From Varanus komodoensis (Eukaryota; Chordata; Lepidosauria; Squamata; Varanidae), in assembly GCF_004798865.1 (NCBI RefSeq), contig NW_025335268.1:95777136-95841135 (forward strand): DNA of 64,000 nucleotides. The letters run 5' to 3'. Within the stretch, counting starts at the first letter, position 1. Each line of letters begins with the position of its first letter. The translations under genes and the position numbers were made by a program. Shown here piece after piece: positions 53,566-64,000 of this stretch. The notes under the pieces are model-generated. The model had not been told where the DNA came from. It ran no database searches and saw only the letters and a program-made list of their open reading frames with translations.

Positions 53566-55288
53566 GAAGCTACTATCAGGAGCATTGCACTAAGAATGAA
53601 ATCCATGGTTCATTATCCACAGGAGGTGCTTAGGGTTTGTGTTTAGGATTAAATAAATACTTACTCCTCATACGCACTGTCTGCCATTTTGTTCTTTTAG
53701 CAAAGGATTAAAAAAAATCCTCACTTAATTGTTTCCTCTTCATCACAGATTTTCTGTGATAAAAGGTGGAAAAAGTGGTGGGAAAAGGAATATGAAGTTT
53801 ATTAATGGGAGACAATATGTGACAATCTTCAGATCTCAGAATCAAAAGGTAGTCACATACAATGCGATCCTGTGAATCTCTACTCAAAACTGTAAATACT
53901 GAGTTTAGTGAGACTTACTGTCAGGTTAAGTGCATGAAGGACTACAGAGTTAGGAATACATTTCTCTTTGTAGACCTCTAGCTCCCCATGCTAGTCCAGC
54001 CTGTTCTTGTCCATAGACTTCTATTTGAAAATCCAAAATATTGGGGAGAGAATATATTTCATTTCTGAGTTGAGTAGAACAGAGATAAAGGTTCGGGACT
54101 TTCCTTGTATTTCAGAAGGCAGGGTACTACCACTTCTTAACTGTGGTCTATGCAGAAATGTGAATCCAGAGCTCAACAGGGATAGGCTATTTTTAGTTTA
54201 GTTAACCCACTTTACCAGACTATAATTTTTATTGGAGTAGGGACAGTCTGCAAGTGGAGTCAAGGGTGGGACATGGATACAGGAGGAAACTCAACTGATT
54301 GCATGGTAGCCTGATGCTGGCCACCCATAATGGTGGTGGTGAGACGTTGGAGTATGAGATCCCTAGGTCACATAACATGTCACGTGCCTCCTAAGGGAGC
54401 CTGTTGCCCTCAAAAGAACATTGTCCCTTCACTAGTGTCAATAATACTCTGTTGGAAGTCCAAATATCAGTTTCTGGACATGTAAAAAAGGATGTACCAT
54501 CTTGTCCTTTGCCTCAGAAAGCAACATGTCTTGGCTCTGCTCTGTCTCAGGATATATCCAAGGGTGAGAAATAGTGGTCTGATCAAATCTGGTTCCAGGT
54601 TTCACTGGACGCCCCCCCCCCCCGCATCCAGAGCATGCCCCTGAGGACTCCAGGGAAATGCACTGGGATGACCAGTGATGCTTCGAACAGCTCCAGCCAT
54701 CTAGTGCTCTCTCAGCTCAATCTCATACACCAGCCAAAGAAGCAAGTGATGCTGTTGCTGCCACCACCATTACATTCCTTATCCCCAGTACCTCTGGGTC
54801 ATGTCAGGGTGGGGCAGAGTCACTGGGGATAACCAAGTGGTCTCCTGGCCCAGTGCTTCTTCAAGTGTGCCAATGGGAGTTGACTTCCTCACCTCTTCTT
54901 CCTATGGCAGCCTTTCCAGACCTCTGAAACTGCTATACTGAGTAAGGACACCCTGCTGATTGCAGTGCTACATATGGAATCCTCCAAAATTGCTTGGAGA
55001 GAGTTTCCTTGTGTGTAGCCCTGGATCCAATACCCCAACCCCAAATTAAAAGAGTAGACTGCTGTGAGTCACAGTGCCCCTCTAAATCTCATGGGTCCTG
55101 ATATTTGTTCCACCATGATGTGAGTTAATGGCAGACTTGAATGCTCATGCAACCATTTTTCATGCAAATGAAGCCCCAGTGCAAAGATTGCACTGGAAGC
55201 GGCTCATAGAAAATCCCATTGTGACAAAGTCTGTCCTACTTGGAGCTGATCAGTCTCACCCAGTAAGGAATCATATCTGCACATGCAA
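53566..55288. other. Intergenic, anonymous
   Basis: A C-run is present at about 54611-54622. No exon was recognised. Confidence 0.4.
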
Positions 55289-55289
55289 G

Positions 55290-56906
55290 CAGTCATAGAA
55301 ACATAGAAAACAGAGCGAGTTAGAAGGGGTCTCCCGGGCCATCTAGTCTGACCTCCGGCACCAGCCGGCTCCACTCACGACATGCCCACCATGTGGATGT
55401 CCAGCCTATCTTTGAACACCTGCACTGATGGGGCCTCAACCACCTCTCGTAGAAGCCCATTCCACACCCTTGGGGTCCTGACTGTCAGGAAGTGCTTCCT
55501 GGCATCCAAACGAAACCTTGGCTCCCTGAGCTTTGCTCCGTTGGAGCGCGTTCTGCCTTCCTCTGCAGGGGAAAACAGATCTCTACCCAACTCCATGTGA
55601 CATCCCCTCACATACCTGTATGTCGCCAACATATCCCCTCTGAGTCTCCTCTTCTCCAGGCTGAAGAGATGCAGTTCCCTCAGTTTTGCCTCATACGGCA
55701 TCCCCTGCAAACCAGCCACCAACCTTGTGGCCCTATGCTGCACTGACTCCAACCTGGCTATATCCTTCCTGTAATGAGGGGCCCAAAACTGAACACAATA
55801 CTCCATACTAGAGTCGTGTAGAGTGGTAATAATACCTCTCTTGATCTAGAAGTCACACTTCTGGCTATGCAACCAAGGGTGGCATTCGCCCTCTTGACCA
55901 CTGCATCACACTTCTGACTCATGTTTAGCCTGCAGTCAACCAGTACCCCGAGGTCCCTTTCACAAGTGCTGCTCTCCAGCCACTTATCACCTAACCTGTA
56001 CTTATGACAGCTATTCCTATGCCCCAAGTGCAAGACCTTGCACTTATCCACATTGAACACCATCCTGTTGTCTCCTGCCCACTTCTATAGTCTGTCCAGA
56101 TCCTTTTGGATCTGGAGTACCTGCTCCTCAGTTGTGCCCACTGCTCCAGTTTTAGTGTCGTCTGCGAATTTGATCAGCAGACTATTCACCCCTTCTTCCT
56201 TGTCGTTAATGAAAAGATTAAACAGGATCAGCCCCAGGACAGAGCCCTGGGGGACCCCGCTTGTCACTGGCCACCATTCCGATGATTCCCCGTTAATGGT
56301 TACCTTCTGCTTTCGGTCTGTCAACCATGCCCTAATCCACCAGACAGTGCTTTGGTGTATTCCAAAACTCCTCAGTTTCTCCACCAGGATATCATGGGGC
56401 ACTTTGTCAAAGGCCTTGCTGAAATCCAGGTATACCACATCCACTGCATTCCCTCCATCTAGCCATCGTGAAACCTTGTCATAGAATTCCACAAGGTTTG
56501 TCTGGCAGGATCTGTTTTTGCAGAAGCTGTGTTGTGTGGCTGTCAGCCTCCCTTCCCTATCTAGCATCACTAGATCTCTCTCTATTATGAGCCTTTCCAT
56601 TGTTTTTCCTACAATGGACATAAGGCTAATCGGTCTATAATTCCCCATGTCCTTTCTACTACCCTTTTTGAAAATTGGGACTACTGATGCCACCCTCCAG
56701 TCCTCTGGAACTTCACCCGTTCTCCACGAGGTCTCAAAAATGGAGGCCAGCGGACGTGAGAGAACCCCTGCCAACTCTCTAAGTACTCTCGGGTGTAACC
56801 CATCAGGGTCTGGCGCCTTTGTAATGTCCAATGCCCTGAGGAGCCCCTCAACTTCAAGGGGGGTGACTCTAATCTGTGCCCGTAAGTCCCCAGCCTCATC
56901 TAATCA
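55290..56906 (-). mobile_element. CR1 LINE, 5'-truncated copy with largely open RT
   Basis: A minus-strand copy about 1.6 kb long. The open frame 56085-56831 (248 codons) holds RT blocks TKAPDPDGLHPRVLREL, VVYLDFSKAFDKVPHDIL, GVPQGSVLGLILF and the intact catalytic FADD. It then meets a TAG where the other copy has a Trp codon (DRL-W-KWAGD), and continues in 55758-56063 and 55375-55806. The 5' boundary at about 56906 falls before the RT, as expected for incomplete reverse transcription. The 3' end at about 55290 has the reversed 'catagaaacatagaa' tail. Confidence 0.9.
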
Positions 56907-57865
56907 TGATGCATTGCTGCTGTTAGATCTTCATGTGAGGTACGTGTAAATCCATACATATTACTGATAAATTCAGCATAATCAAAAGGGGAACAAATCT
57001 TTTGTTGCAGATGGAGATGATGGTCCAGAACGTATGGACAGCCTAGATACAGAATACTTGTCCTATTTGCCAACAGTCTTTCCTGCAAAAAAGGTCAAAG
57101 CAGCATCCTTGGAATTCCCAGATGATCTTCCATCCAACACTTGCTTAGCTTCAGAGACAGAATGTTACCTGATAGATTTATATATTCTTTTTAACTTTGG
57201 ACAAAATTGTTCAAAGAAATTATTTTTTTAGGACATTCTGGAGGTAGACATGGGAGCCCAAGGAGAGACCTTCCTTATTCCTCTGGTCACTTTTAACAAT
57301 CTACAGTAAAGCAATTAAATACACAGGGATTCATCTTTCATCTTTAAGGCACTGGGTTACAGTTTACAGTCCACATAAAGTGACACCCAACTGGGAGAGA
57401 GAGACCGTTTGCTAATGGCTTGTGAACCTCACTTTATTGCCTGTTATCACTGCCTGGCCTGCTAATTTCAACACAGGATAAATTGCTGAGCACTATGGCC
57501 TCTGTGAAGCAACCGCTGGAAATCAGTTGTTACCGCAATTAACAACCAGTTTGGCTTCAGTTCGGCCTGTTAACTATAGGCCATTGAGAGTTGGTAATGA
57601 TTGATTCATTGGCAGTTGTGGCTTGGATCTAGGAGCCAAAGACTTGGGACATGAAACTGCCATAGTTAGCCCTCTATGAAGTGCATTTGGCTGAAATAGA
57701 AACAGTGCAGCCAGAAGCACCGGCTGTGGCATGAGGACCAAGAACACTGCACCACACCACAAATCACCTTGCAGTTAACCCGAATCATTTCATAATTATT
57801 GTTGTGTAATTTTCATCAGGACTTAGATCTACTTTTGCATGTGAGCATGCATTTCCTGCTGTAAC
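56907..57865. other. Intergenic, mostly non-repeat
   Basis: About 57400-57560 is non-repeat and could be regulatory. No exon was recognised. Confidence 0.35.
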
Positions 57866-57869
57866 ACTC

Positions 57870-58175
57870 ATTTCCTAGAACTCCCCTTCATAAAGGATCG
57901 GATTGGCTTCTTTCCTAGATTATGTTTTAACCACTGGTTAAAACCCCTTTTCTTATTCCCCAAACTTTTGCTGCTGCTAGCTAGATGGGTTTACTTAGTT
58001 TTTAGTATTACAGGATGATTAGTACCTTTCATATTTTTAGTGCTTGGGTCCGTGTAATTGTGGTTATCAATGATCACTTGAATGGTTTATTGTATGTTGT
58101 TTGGAATGCTCCTGTTGAATTTGAAAAGCAATGTCTACACACTTATAAATGAAATAAATAATTGAATTCAAAATT
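57870..58175 (+). mobile_element. L2-like LINE, 3' end
   Basis: A decayed coding end is followed by an AT-rich 3' UTR and a tail of 'aaatgaaataaataattg'. Confidence 0.45.
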
Positions 58176-58524
58176 CAGAATCTCCCTTTAAGTGAGATCA
58201 AAGAAGCTGAAGATTGCAACATAATCAAAGATAGGTTGCTAATGGATCACTTTGCATAGGGTGCATAGAAGAGCACATGAAAAAGGCTTGATCTCTCTGA
58301 CATGTAAATAAAGGAAGGTTTTGCCCCTTGCATTTTGATATAAGACAAAAAGTGGCCTGAAAATATTGATTCTACTGAATAAGCAATGCATTGGGTGGGG
58401 CAAAAGATACTGGAGCAGATTATTCATTGCTGTATGCTGACACAGAAATCCCACGGAATAAATATCTTTCTTTATACTGCATACATTGCTTATTATCTTC
58501 ACGGAGATCATGGCAGGTTACCAT

Positions 58525-58690
58525 GCATACTCGCTTTATTAACAACCCTGTGTGGTAGGCGAGCGGGGGGGAGGGCGGGGGGCTGGCATATGATTTCCCA
58601 ATGAATTGCATGGAGACACTGATATTTGAAGCCAGATCTGCCTAATCATAGTCCAACACGCTAACCATTATACAATACAGCCTCTTTATG
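58525..58690 (-). mobile_element. tRNA-derived SINE, Squam/Sauria type, decayed
   Basis: On the minus strand, 'ggctgtattgtataatggtt' and 'agcgtgttggactatgatta' are the box A region, and 'cctaccacacagggttgtt' is the body block found also at 46600-46625. Confidence 0.6.
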
Positions 58691-60140
58691 ACTATTTTAT
58701 TAAGATCTTGAACTGCTGATGTGCAAGATTCCACTCTTATTTTGAAAAAAAACACTCTCATTTTTGTATACAATACAAAAACTTGAAAATGTTCTGACGT
58801 TTGGTTATGATGAATGCTTCCTAAGAATGCATTCTTTTTCAGTTTTTGAACTTCTTGGATCTGCAAAACTAAGCAGAGCTCTTAAAATGGAATGATTACA
58901 TAGCTTCCAAATTTTTGAGAAACAAAATGCAATATATGAAATTGCATATATAGAGCTAATATGTCTGCAAACTGAAGATATTTTTATTCCTTGGTATAAT
59001 AAGGTAAATTGTTATGCTGACCTACAGTGCATCTTTTGCAACTTGACATAATGTTGCATTTTAAAGATATTTTCTTAGCCATATTTGAACCACTTATTGG
59101 GAGGCATTTCCCGGGATGATGCTGGTATTAGAGGAAAGATCCATGTGATTGAAACCTACCCACATGTATAAATCTATAAGGATCTATAAATAAACTTGAC
59201 TTTATGGAGGTTGGATGAAATTTGCCTAATATTCATCTACCACTCAAAACATTCAAGAGTGCTAAACTGTGGTTGAGTAAGTTGGGAACATGTCCTATTG
59301 CATGAAAACAGAAGCTTAGTTCTGCACTGTGCATACGTAGACATGATATTGTGTGTGTGTGTCTGACTGAGAACAGGCTATTATGAGAGATTCTTGCAGA
59401 CCTTAAGAACAGATGCGATCATAATACAAAGTTATTTGTATTCCAGAGCTTGTCTTGATCCAGGAGATATAGAGGTATTGGCAGAAATGAGCTCCATTTT
59501 TATTTAACCATTCTTTTAACATTGCAAAAGAAAACAAAAGGGATTTTCTTTTCTTTTTCTTTTTTTGGTGGGAAAGGGGGAACTTCTGGTCAGCAGTTGA
59601 TCTGTCCAAACCTGTTTCTTTTCCCTTGTCTCTAGCTCCACATTGTATTTCTCAGACTGACTGTTTAGCTCTACAACATTGTTTCTGGTACTTAAAGGCT
59701 TTGCTTACACACATGATCAAAGCTGCTGGTTCAAGCTGTAGCATGTACAGGAAAGAGGCTGACACCTGTTTGAAAACACTTAGAAAACACAGAGAATGCA
59801 CTACATTGATACAGTATCCATGACCTTGTGAGTATGCACAAACAAATAGCACCAAGGAAAGACTGAAAGGCAGAAGACATATAGTGCAATCAGCCCAAAT
59901 CCTACAATCAAAATCTTGTTTCAAAATTTCCCAAGTCTTGTCTTTGTGAAAAAGCTGCCATGCTCTAAGACAATGCTTGGGGAAAAAAGCCTGCTAGAAT
60001 TAATGGTTTTATTTTGGGCAGAAAATGTTATGTATCTGAAGGCTGCTTTTAACATTACATATTAGCAGGGTGTAAATTAAACAAGGACTAGTGAGCAATC
60101 CTGGCTCCTTGATGGCTTGCAAACACATGCTGGCCACATT
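58691..60140. other. Intergenic, AT-rich, anonymous
   Basis: Nothing recognisable beyond short T- and A-runs. Confidence 0.4.
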
Positions 60141-60379
60141 CCTATGTTGTCTTAAAGTTTCTATTTAGACCATCTTAAGGTTGCACACAATTGTGGTGGG
60201 GAATTGTGGGGCCACCAAACAAATGACAGTTGCTCCAGTGTGCCTTTTGGGCATTTTGGGGTGGCTGTCTTTGGTAGCATCCCAACAAGCTCAGCAAAGA
60301 ATGAAGAAGGGTTTTTGTCACTCTTGTTAAATGGCTCCCTGGCTGCTTCCTGCAACCCATGGTGGAGTCGGGCACCCAA

Positions 60380-60545
60380 ATTTGGAGGACACAACCACCC
60401 CTGGGTTGTCAAGGATCGTTGTCCATGAACAAACCAACCTGTGGGAAGTGGGCAGGGTTTGAATTACACTACAACCCACCATAACTTGTTACTCATAATG
60501 AGTTGTCATGTTGTTTGAATCCAGTCATTGAGTCTTATGCCATTC
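60380..60545. repeat. Decayed MITE, family M2
   Basis: 'acccctgggttgtcaaggat', 'actacaacccaccataactt' and 'tcatgttgtttgaatccagt' resemble the ends of the 34976-35286 copy. Confidence 0.4.
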
Positions 60546-60639
60546 TCTCAATGCTGTGTAGCTGCAATCATGTAGGTATGTATCATGACATAGAGTTCTT
60601 TATGGATTCTGAGAAGTATGCTACCATTCTAATTTCCTA

Positions 60640-61040
60640 CAGGGGACTCAATTTGTATCTAAGACCCAAGCTACCTCAGACAAAGGGTGCATCTAGTAAC
60701 AGCATCCTGTTCATACAGGGGCCAACCCGTAAAAAGGATAGGAATACAGTAGCACCTTCCTGCTCACATTTATCAGGAATTCATGTAGATAAGCCTCTGA
60801 TACCAGGCATACCATATAGCCATGATGGCTACTAGCCACTCTTAGCCTTTTTCTCCATGAATTGGTCTAATCTCCTTTTGAAGTCATCCAAGCTGGTGGT
60901 CATAACTACATCTTGTGGTACTGAATCTCATAGTTTAACTAGGTGCAGCATGAAGGAGTACTTTCTTCAATCTGTCCTGAATTCTGCACTAATCAACATT
61001 ATGGAGCAACCTTGGATTTTATATTATAAGAGAGGAAACA
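60640..61040 (-). mobile_element. CR1/L3-like LINE, C-terminal and 3' region
   Basis: 'ccatgaattggtctaatctc' and 'cttttgaagtcatccaagct' encode the reversed 'DDFKRRLDQFM' block. 'atgaaggagtactttcttca' corresponds to the KKYFL-type block upstream of it. No open frame remains. Confidence 0.65.
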
Positions 61041-64000
61041 ACTAGTAGCAACAGTTCATTATGAACTTAAAGGAGTAGCTGCATCCATAAAGAATTTTGC
61101 TTTGGATGTATCATCTGTGATGTAGAAACATCCTACAAGTATTTGGAATACCTTATTTCAAAATAAAATGACTAGAAATTGAATGGGACTTGCTTCTAAC
61201 TCCAAGTAAGCATATTTTTGCTCAGGCTCAAATGGACTGACATTCCCTAATGTCTAGATTGTGTCTTATTTTAAAGAACTCCTACATGGAAATTGTGCCC
61301 ACTGGTCATAATTTTTCTGTGATCTAAGGTGATGCTACAGAGAGGCAAAAGGGATCAGGCTCTTGTGTCTTGCTTGCAGGGGCAGAAAATGGATGACTCT
61401 TCAGAGATCACAAAATTTTGAGGAAGCCCAAATCTCTATGGAAAAACTGACATCTAGTCTCCTAATAGATTAAAAAAACAAAGCCAAAAAGCAACTCCAG
61501 TAAGAAAGAGATAGTAAAGTCAGATATGAGTTCAGTGGCAAAAAGGTCCTGTAACAAATGTGAAATGAAATAATCAGAAAACAATACAGGAAATTTATAG
61601 GTTTCTGAAAACAGATTTCAAGCAACCTCTTGCTCTCCCAGTAATGAGCTTCTTAGAAAAAAGAAACACAGTGGATTGCATCTGTTTGGATTTTATTAAA
61701 TTATTTAGTAACTCAACAGAAACTATAACTCAAACTATGTTTAAAAATGTTTTGTTAAAATGCAAACAAGTAGCAGCGAATCATCAGTTGAGTCTCTCAG
61801 GGATTGGTCTTTGAGTCTGTTATATTCAGTAATGCTATTCTAGGGGAGGGAATTGGGTTGATGAAATCTGCAGATAACTAGGCGGCATTGTGACTGCAGT
61901 GAAGGATCAGGAAGTTATGCAGTATGGATCAGATGATCTCATGAAAAGAAACTGAATGAAATTCAGTAGCAAAAGAAAAAAGAAAAGAAAAAAAGTAAGG
62001 TCATGCACAAGTTGTAATCAACTGGGGGCTCATCAGATGAAAACTGTGGAGGAGGAAAAAGACCTCACCGTCTTGCTTGTTCCTAAAATTATCATGGGCT
62101 TTCAGTATGATTGCAAAGAAAGCAAATTGGACTCCTGGTCAGGCCATTCTTAGTCAGGATAGAAAACCAGATATGTTCGATACATTGGTGAGGCTGTGTA
62201 GATTTTTGTACGCAGTTTTTTTTTAATGAATTCAGCAGCAAAAGATGCAAAGAATAATGGAAATTATCCTAACAAGAATAATTTTAGTTTCTTTTTTGTG
62301 GGGGGTAACCTTTTACAGATTGTATGTATTATTTCAGATCAAAATGGGATACAAGAAACTACGATGGTCTTACTATAAGGATTTTCTATTGTGATTAAGG
62401 CTGCTTCCAGATTAATTTTTTTTATGGCATCGACGGCCTACCTGGAAGTTTATCAGAAGTTGTTGCCTTCTGCTCAAGAACACCCCATGTTTTCTCCTTT
62501 TTTCTTTTGTCTTTTTCTTAACAAATGAGAAGAGAAGGAGAAAATGATGGAACAGCTGATGATGGAACATGATGGAAAATGATGGAACAGCTCCAGTACC
62601 TCCTGATTGCGAGCACTAGAAGTGCTTCATCTGGCAACACTCTAAAAGTGCGCTACCTAACAATAGTTTTTCAGCTGTTTGAAGATTAAAGATATTGTTC
62701 TCTAGAACTTTTTTTCCTCATACACTCAAAACACTTCCATCTTTCCTTATGGAATTACAAGGTTTTCTCACTGAGTTTAAAAAGGAAGACTGAATAATGA
62801 TATGACTACATATTCATTTGGAATGGATGGTTGATAATACAATAGGACAATTAGGTTTAAAAGGCTATGGTACATGAAATAATATTTAAAAATTAGGCAC
62901 AAACAAATATGGACTGGAAATAAGCAAAGTTTAAATGGATGAAAATAATTATTTTTGGAAAAACTTGCAAACAACAAATAGTCCTGTGGTCTAATACCTC
63001 TTATAAACATATAAATCTCGAGATCAGAGGTTTAGCTTTTGTAAATTCTATTGCACACCTTTGCCTCTAATAAGCATTTGCTGACCTGTTGTGATGACAC
63101 AGAATGTTCATAAACATTCTGACTGTGCAGGCTGCTTGCTGTTCTTGCAGAGAGAGGCAAAGCAAGGATAACTTTTGATGCATGTTGTTTTTCTTGGATA
63201 CTTGATTCACCAGCTGGTGTCATTAGGGGAAAACTGAGCAGAGTTCATTTGTGAGGATTCTTCAACAAGTGGGCACATGTTATTGGTAAGAAGTGGTATG
63301 AAGAGAAAAAGAGGTCTGAATTTAGAATAAATAGAAATAGACTTATGTAGGCTTTTGCTTGTATAAACTAATATCTAATCTGTGTTCATTATTCGAGGAA
63401 GGATTCTTCCTGACTTTTTAGTAGTGCTTTCCTGTTGCAGCTGATTGATTTACCTGCAACAATAAGCAAAATAAGTTAGCGTAGAACATGAGTTTGCTAT
63501 TGAGGATCCTTTAAAACAGTGGATTTTATCCAGTGATGTCTATCTAGCAGTGGACCTGAATCTCTTCTTCACACAGCAATGCTCATCCTGTGGCACAAAC
63601 AGGAAGGAGGAGAGGAAAAGTCCCATTCCATGAGTGAAAGTCTGTTCATAGGATGATAGATGTTGCCTGTTATAATTAGACAATATAGTTTAATTCAGGG
63701 AGAGGGAGGGGAATCTGAAAGATCTAAGGCAAAACTTGGATTTAAATCAAAAATTGCATTTTAAAAATGCAACCCAAATCACTACTCTTTGAAAAGATGA
63801 AGTTGCAATTCTAATTGCCTGAGAGCAATGTGTATAAACTGCATCCAGGTACTGAAAAATTCTAGTGGATGGCATGAAGCATTCTGCAATAATACCTTCT
63901 ACTGAAAAATGCAATAAAATACAAAATGGCCCCAGTAAAACAGATCCCTTGAGATAGCACCTCAGTGTTGTATAACCTATAACAAGGACAATGGTAAACC
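61041..64000. other. Intergenic, AT-rich, anonymous
   Basis: A short imperfect tandem duplication of 'gatggaacagct' units lies at about 62545-62592. No exon or well-preserved transposon was recognised to the end of the window. Confidence 0.4.

Noticed and set aside
58561-58584. G-rich run as a promoter or G-quadruplex regulator
   Set aside because: It falls inside a decayed reversed SINE, with no gene nearby.

Overview
This window is non-coding-rich vertebrate genomic DNA, most likely from a squamate reptile (lizard or snake). The evidence is its repeats: CR1 LINEs with an esterase-type ORF1, RTE/Bov-B LINE tails, tRNA-derived SINEs of the Squam/Sauria type, L2-like LINE tails, and many palindromic MITEs typical of sauropsid DNA. 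No bacterial, viral or CRISPR feature was seen, and no retroviral or LTR element was recognised.

The one host gene that can be supported is FGF8, on the + strand. Five coding exons (16581-16612, 16785-16821, 18915-19095, 30844-30950, 36264-36551) sum to 645 nt and encode 214 residues plus a stop. All junctions are GT-AG and in frame. The exons correspond to mammalian exons 1A, 1B, 1D, 2 and 3. Exon 1D has an internal in-frame acceptor 33 nt downstream (18948), which is the known FGF8b/FGF8a switch. A CpG-rich promoter and 5' leader lie at about 15430-16580. A 3' UTR of about 1.2 kb ends near an AATAAA at 37757.

Layout: 1-15430 is upstream intergenic DNA with an RTE/Bov-B tail, L2-like tails, a 695-bp foldback element (8857-9551), microsatellites and MITE remnants. 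From 15430 to 37780 lies FGF8, whose 11.7-kb and 5.3-kb introns carry repeats together with several non-repeat stretches that could be enhancers. These include octamer (POU) clusters and a perfect 23-bp hairpin. From 37780 to 64000 is downstream intergenic DNA with a near-full-length CR1 (42415-46460), a SINE abutting it, a 5'-truncated CR1 (55290-56906) and many small repeats. No exon of the usual FGF8 neighbours (NPM3, FBXW4) was recognised.

The most notable non-gene observations are an interspersed repeat family that I cannot name (six copies of about 350 bp), the foldback element with nested palindromes, the intronic hairpin, the octamer clusters, and an open CR1 ORF1 next to a disrupted ORF2.
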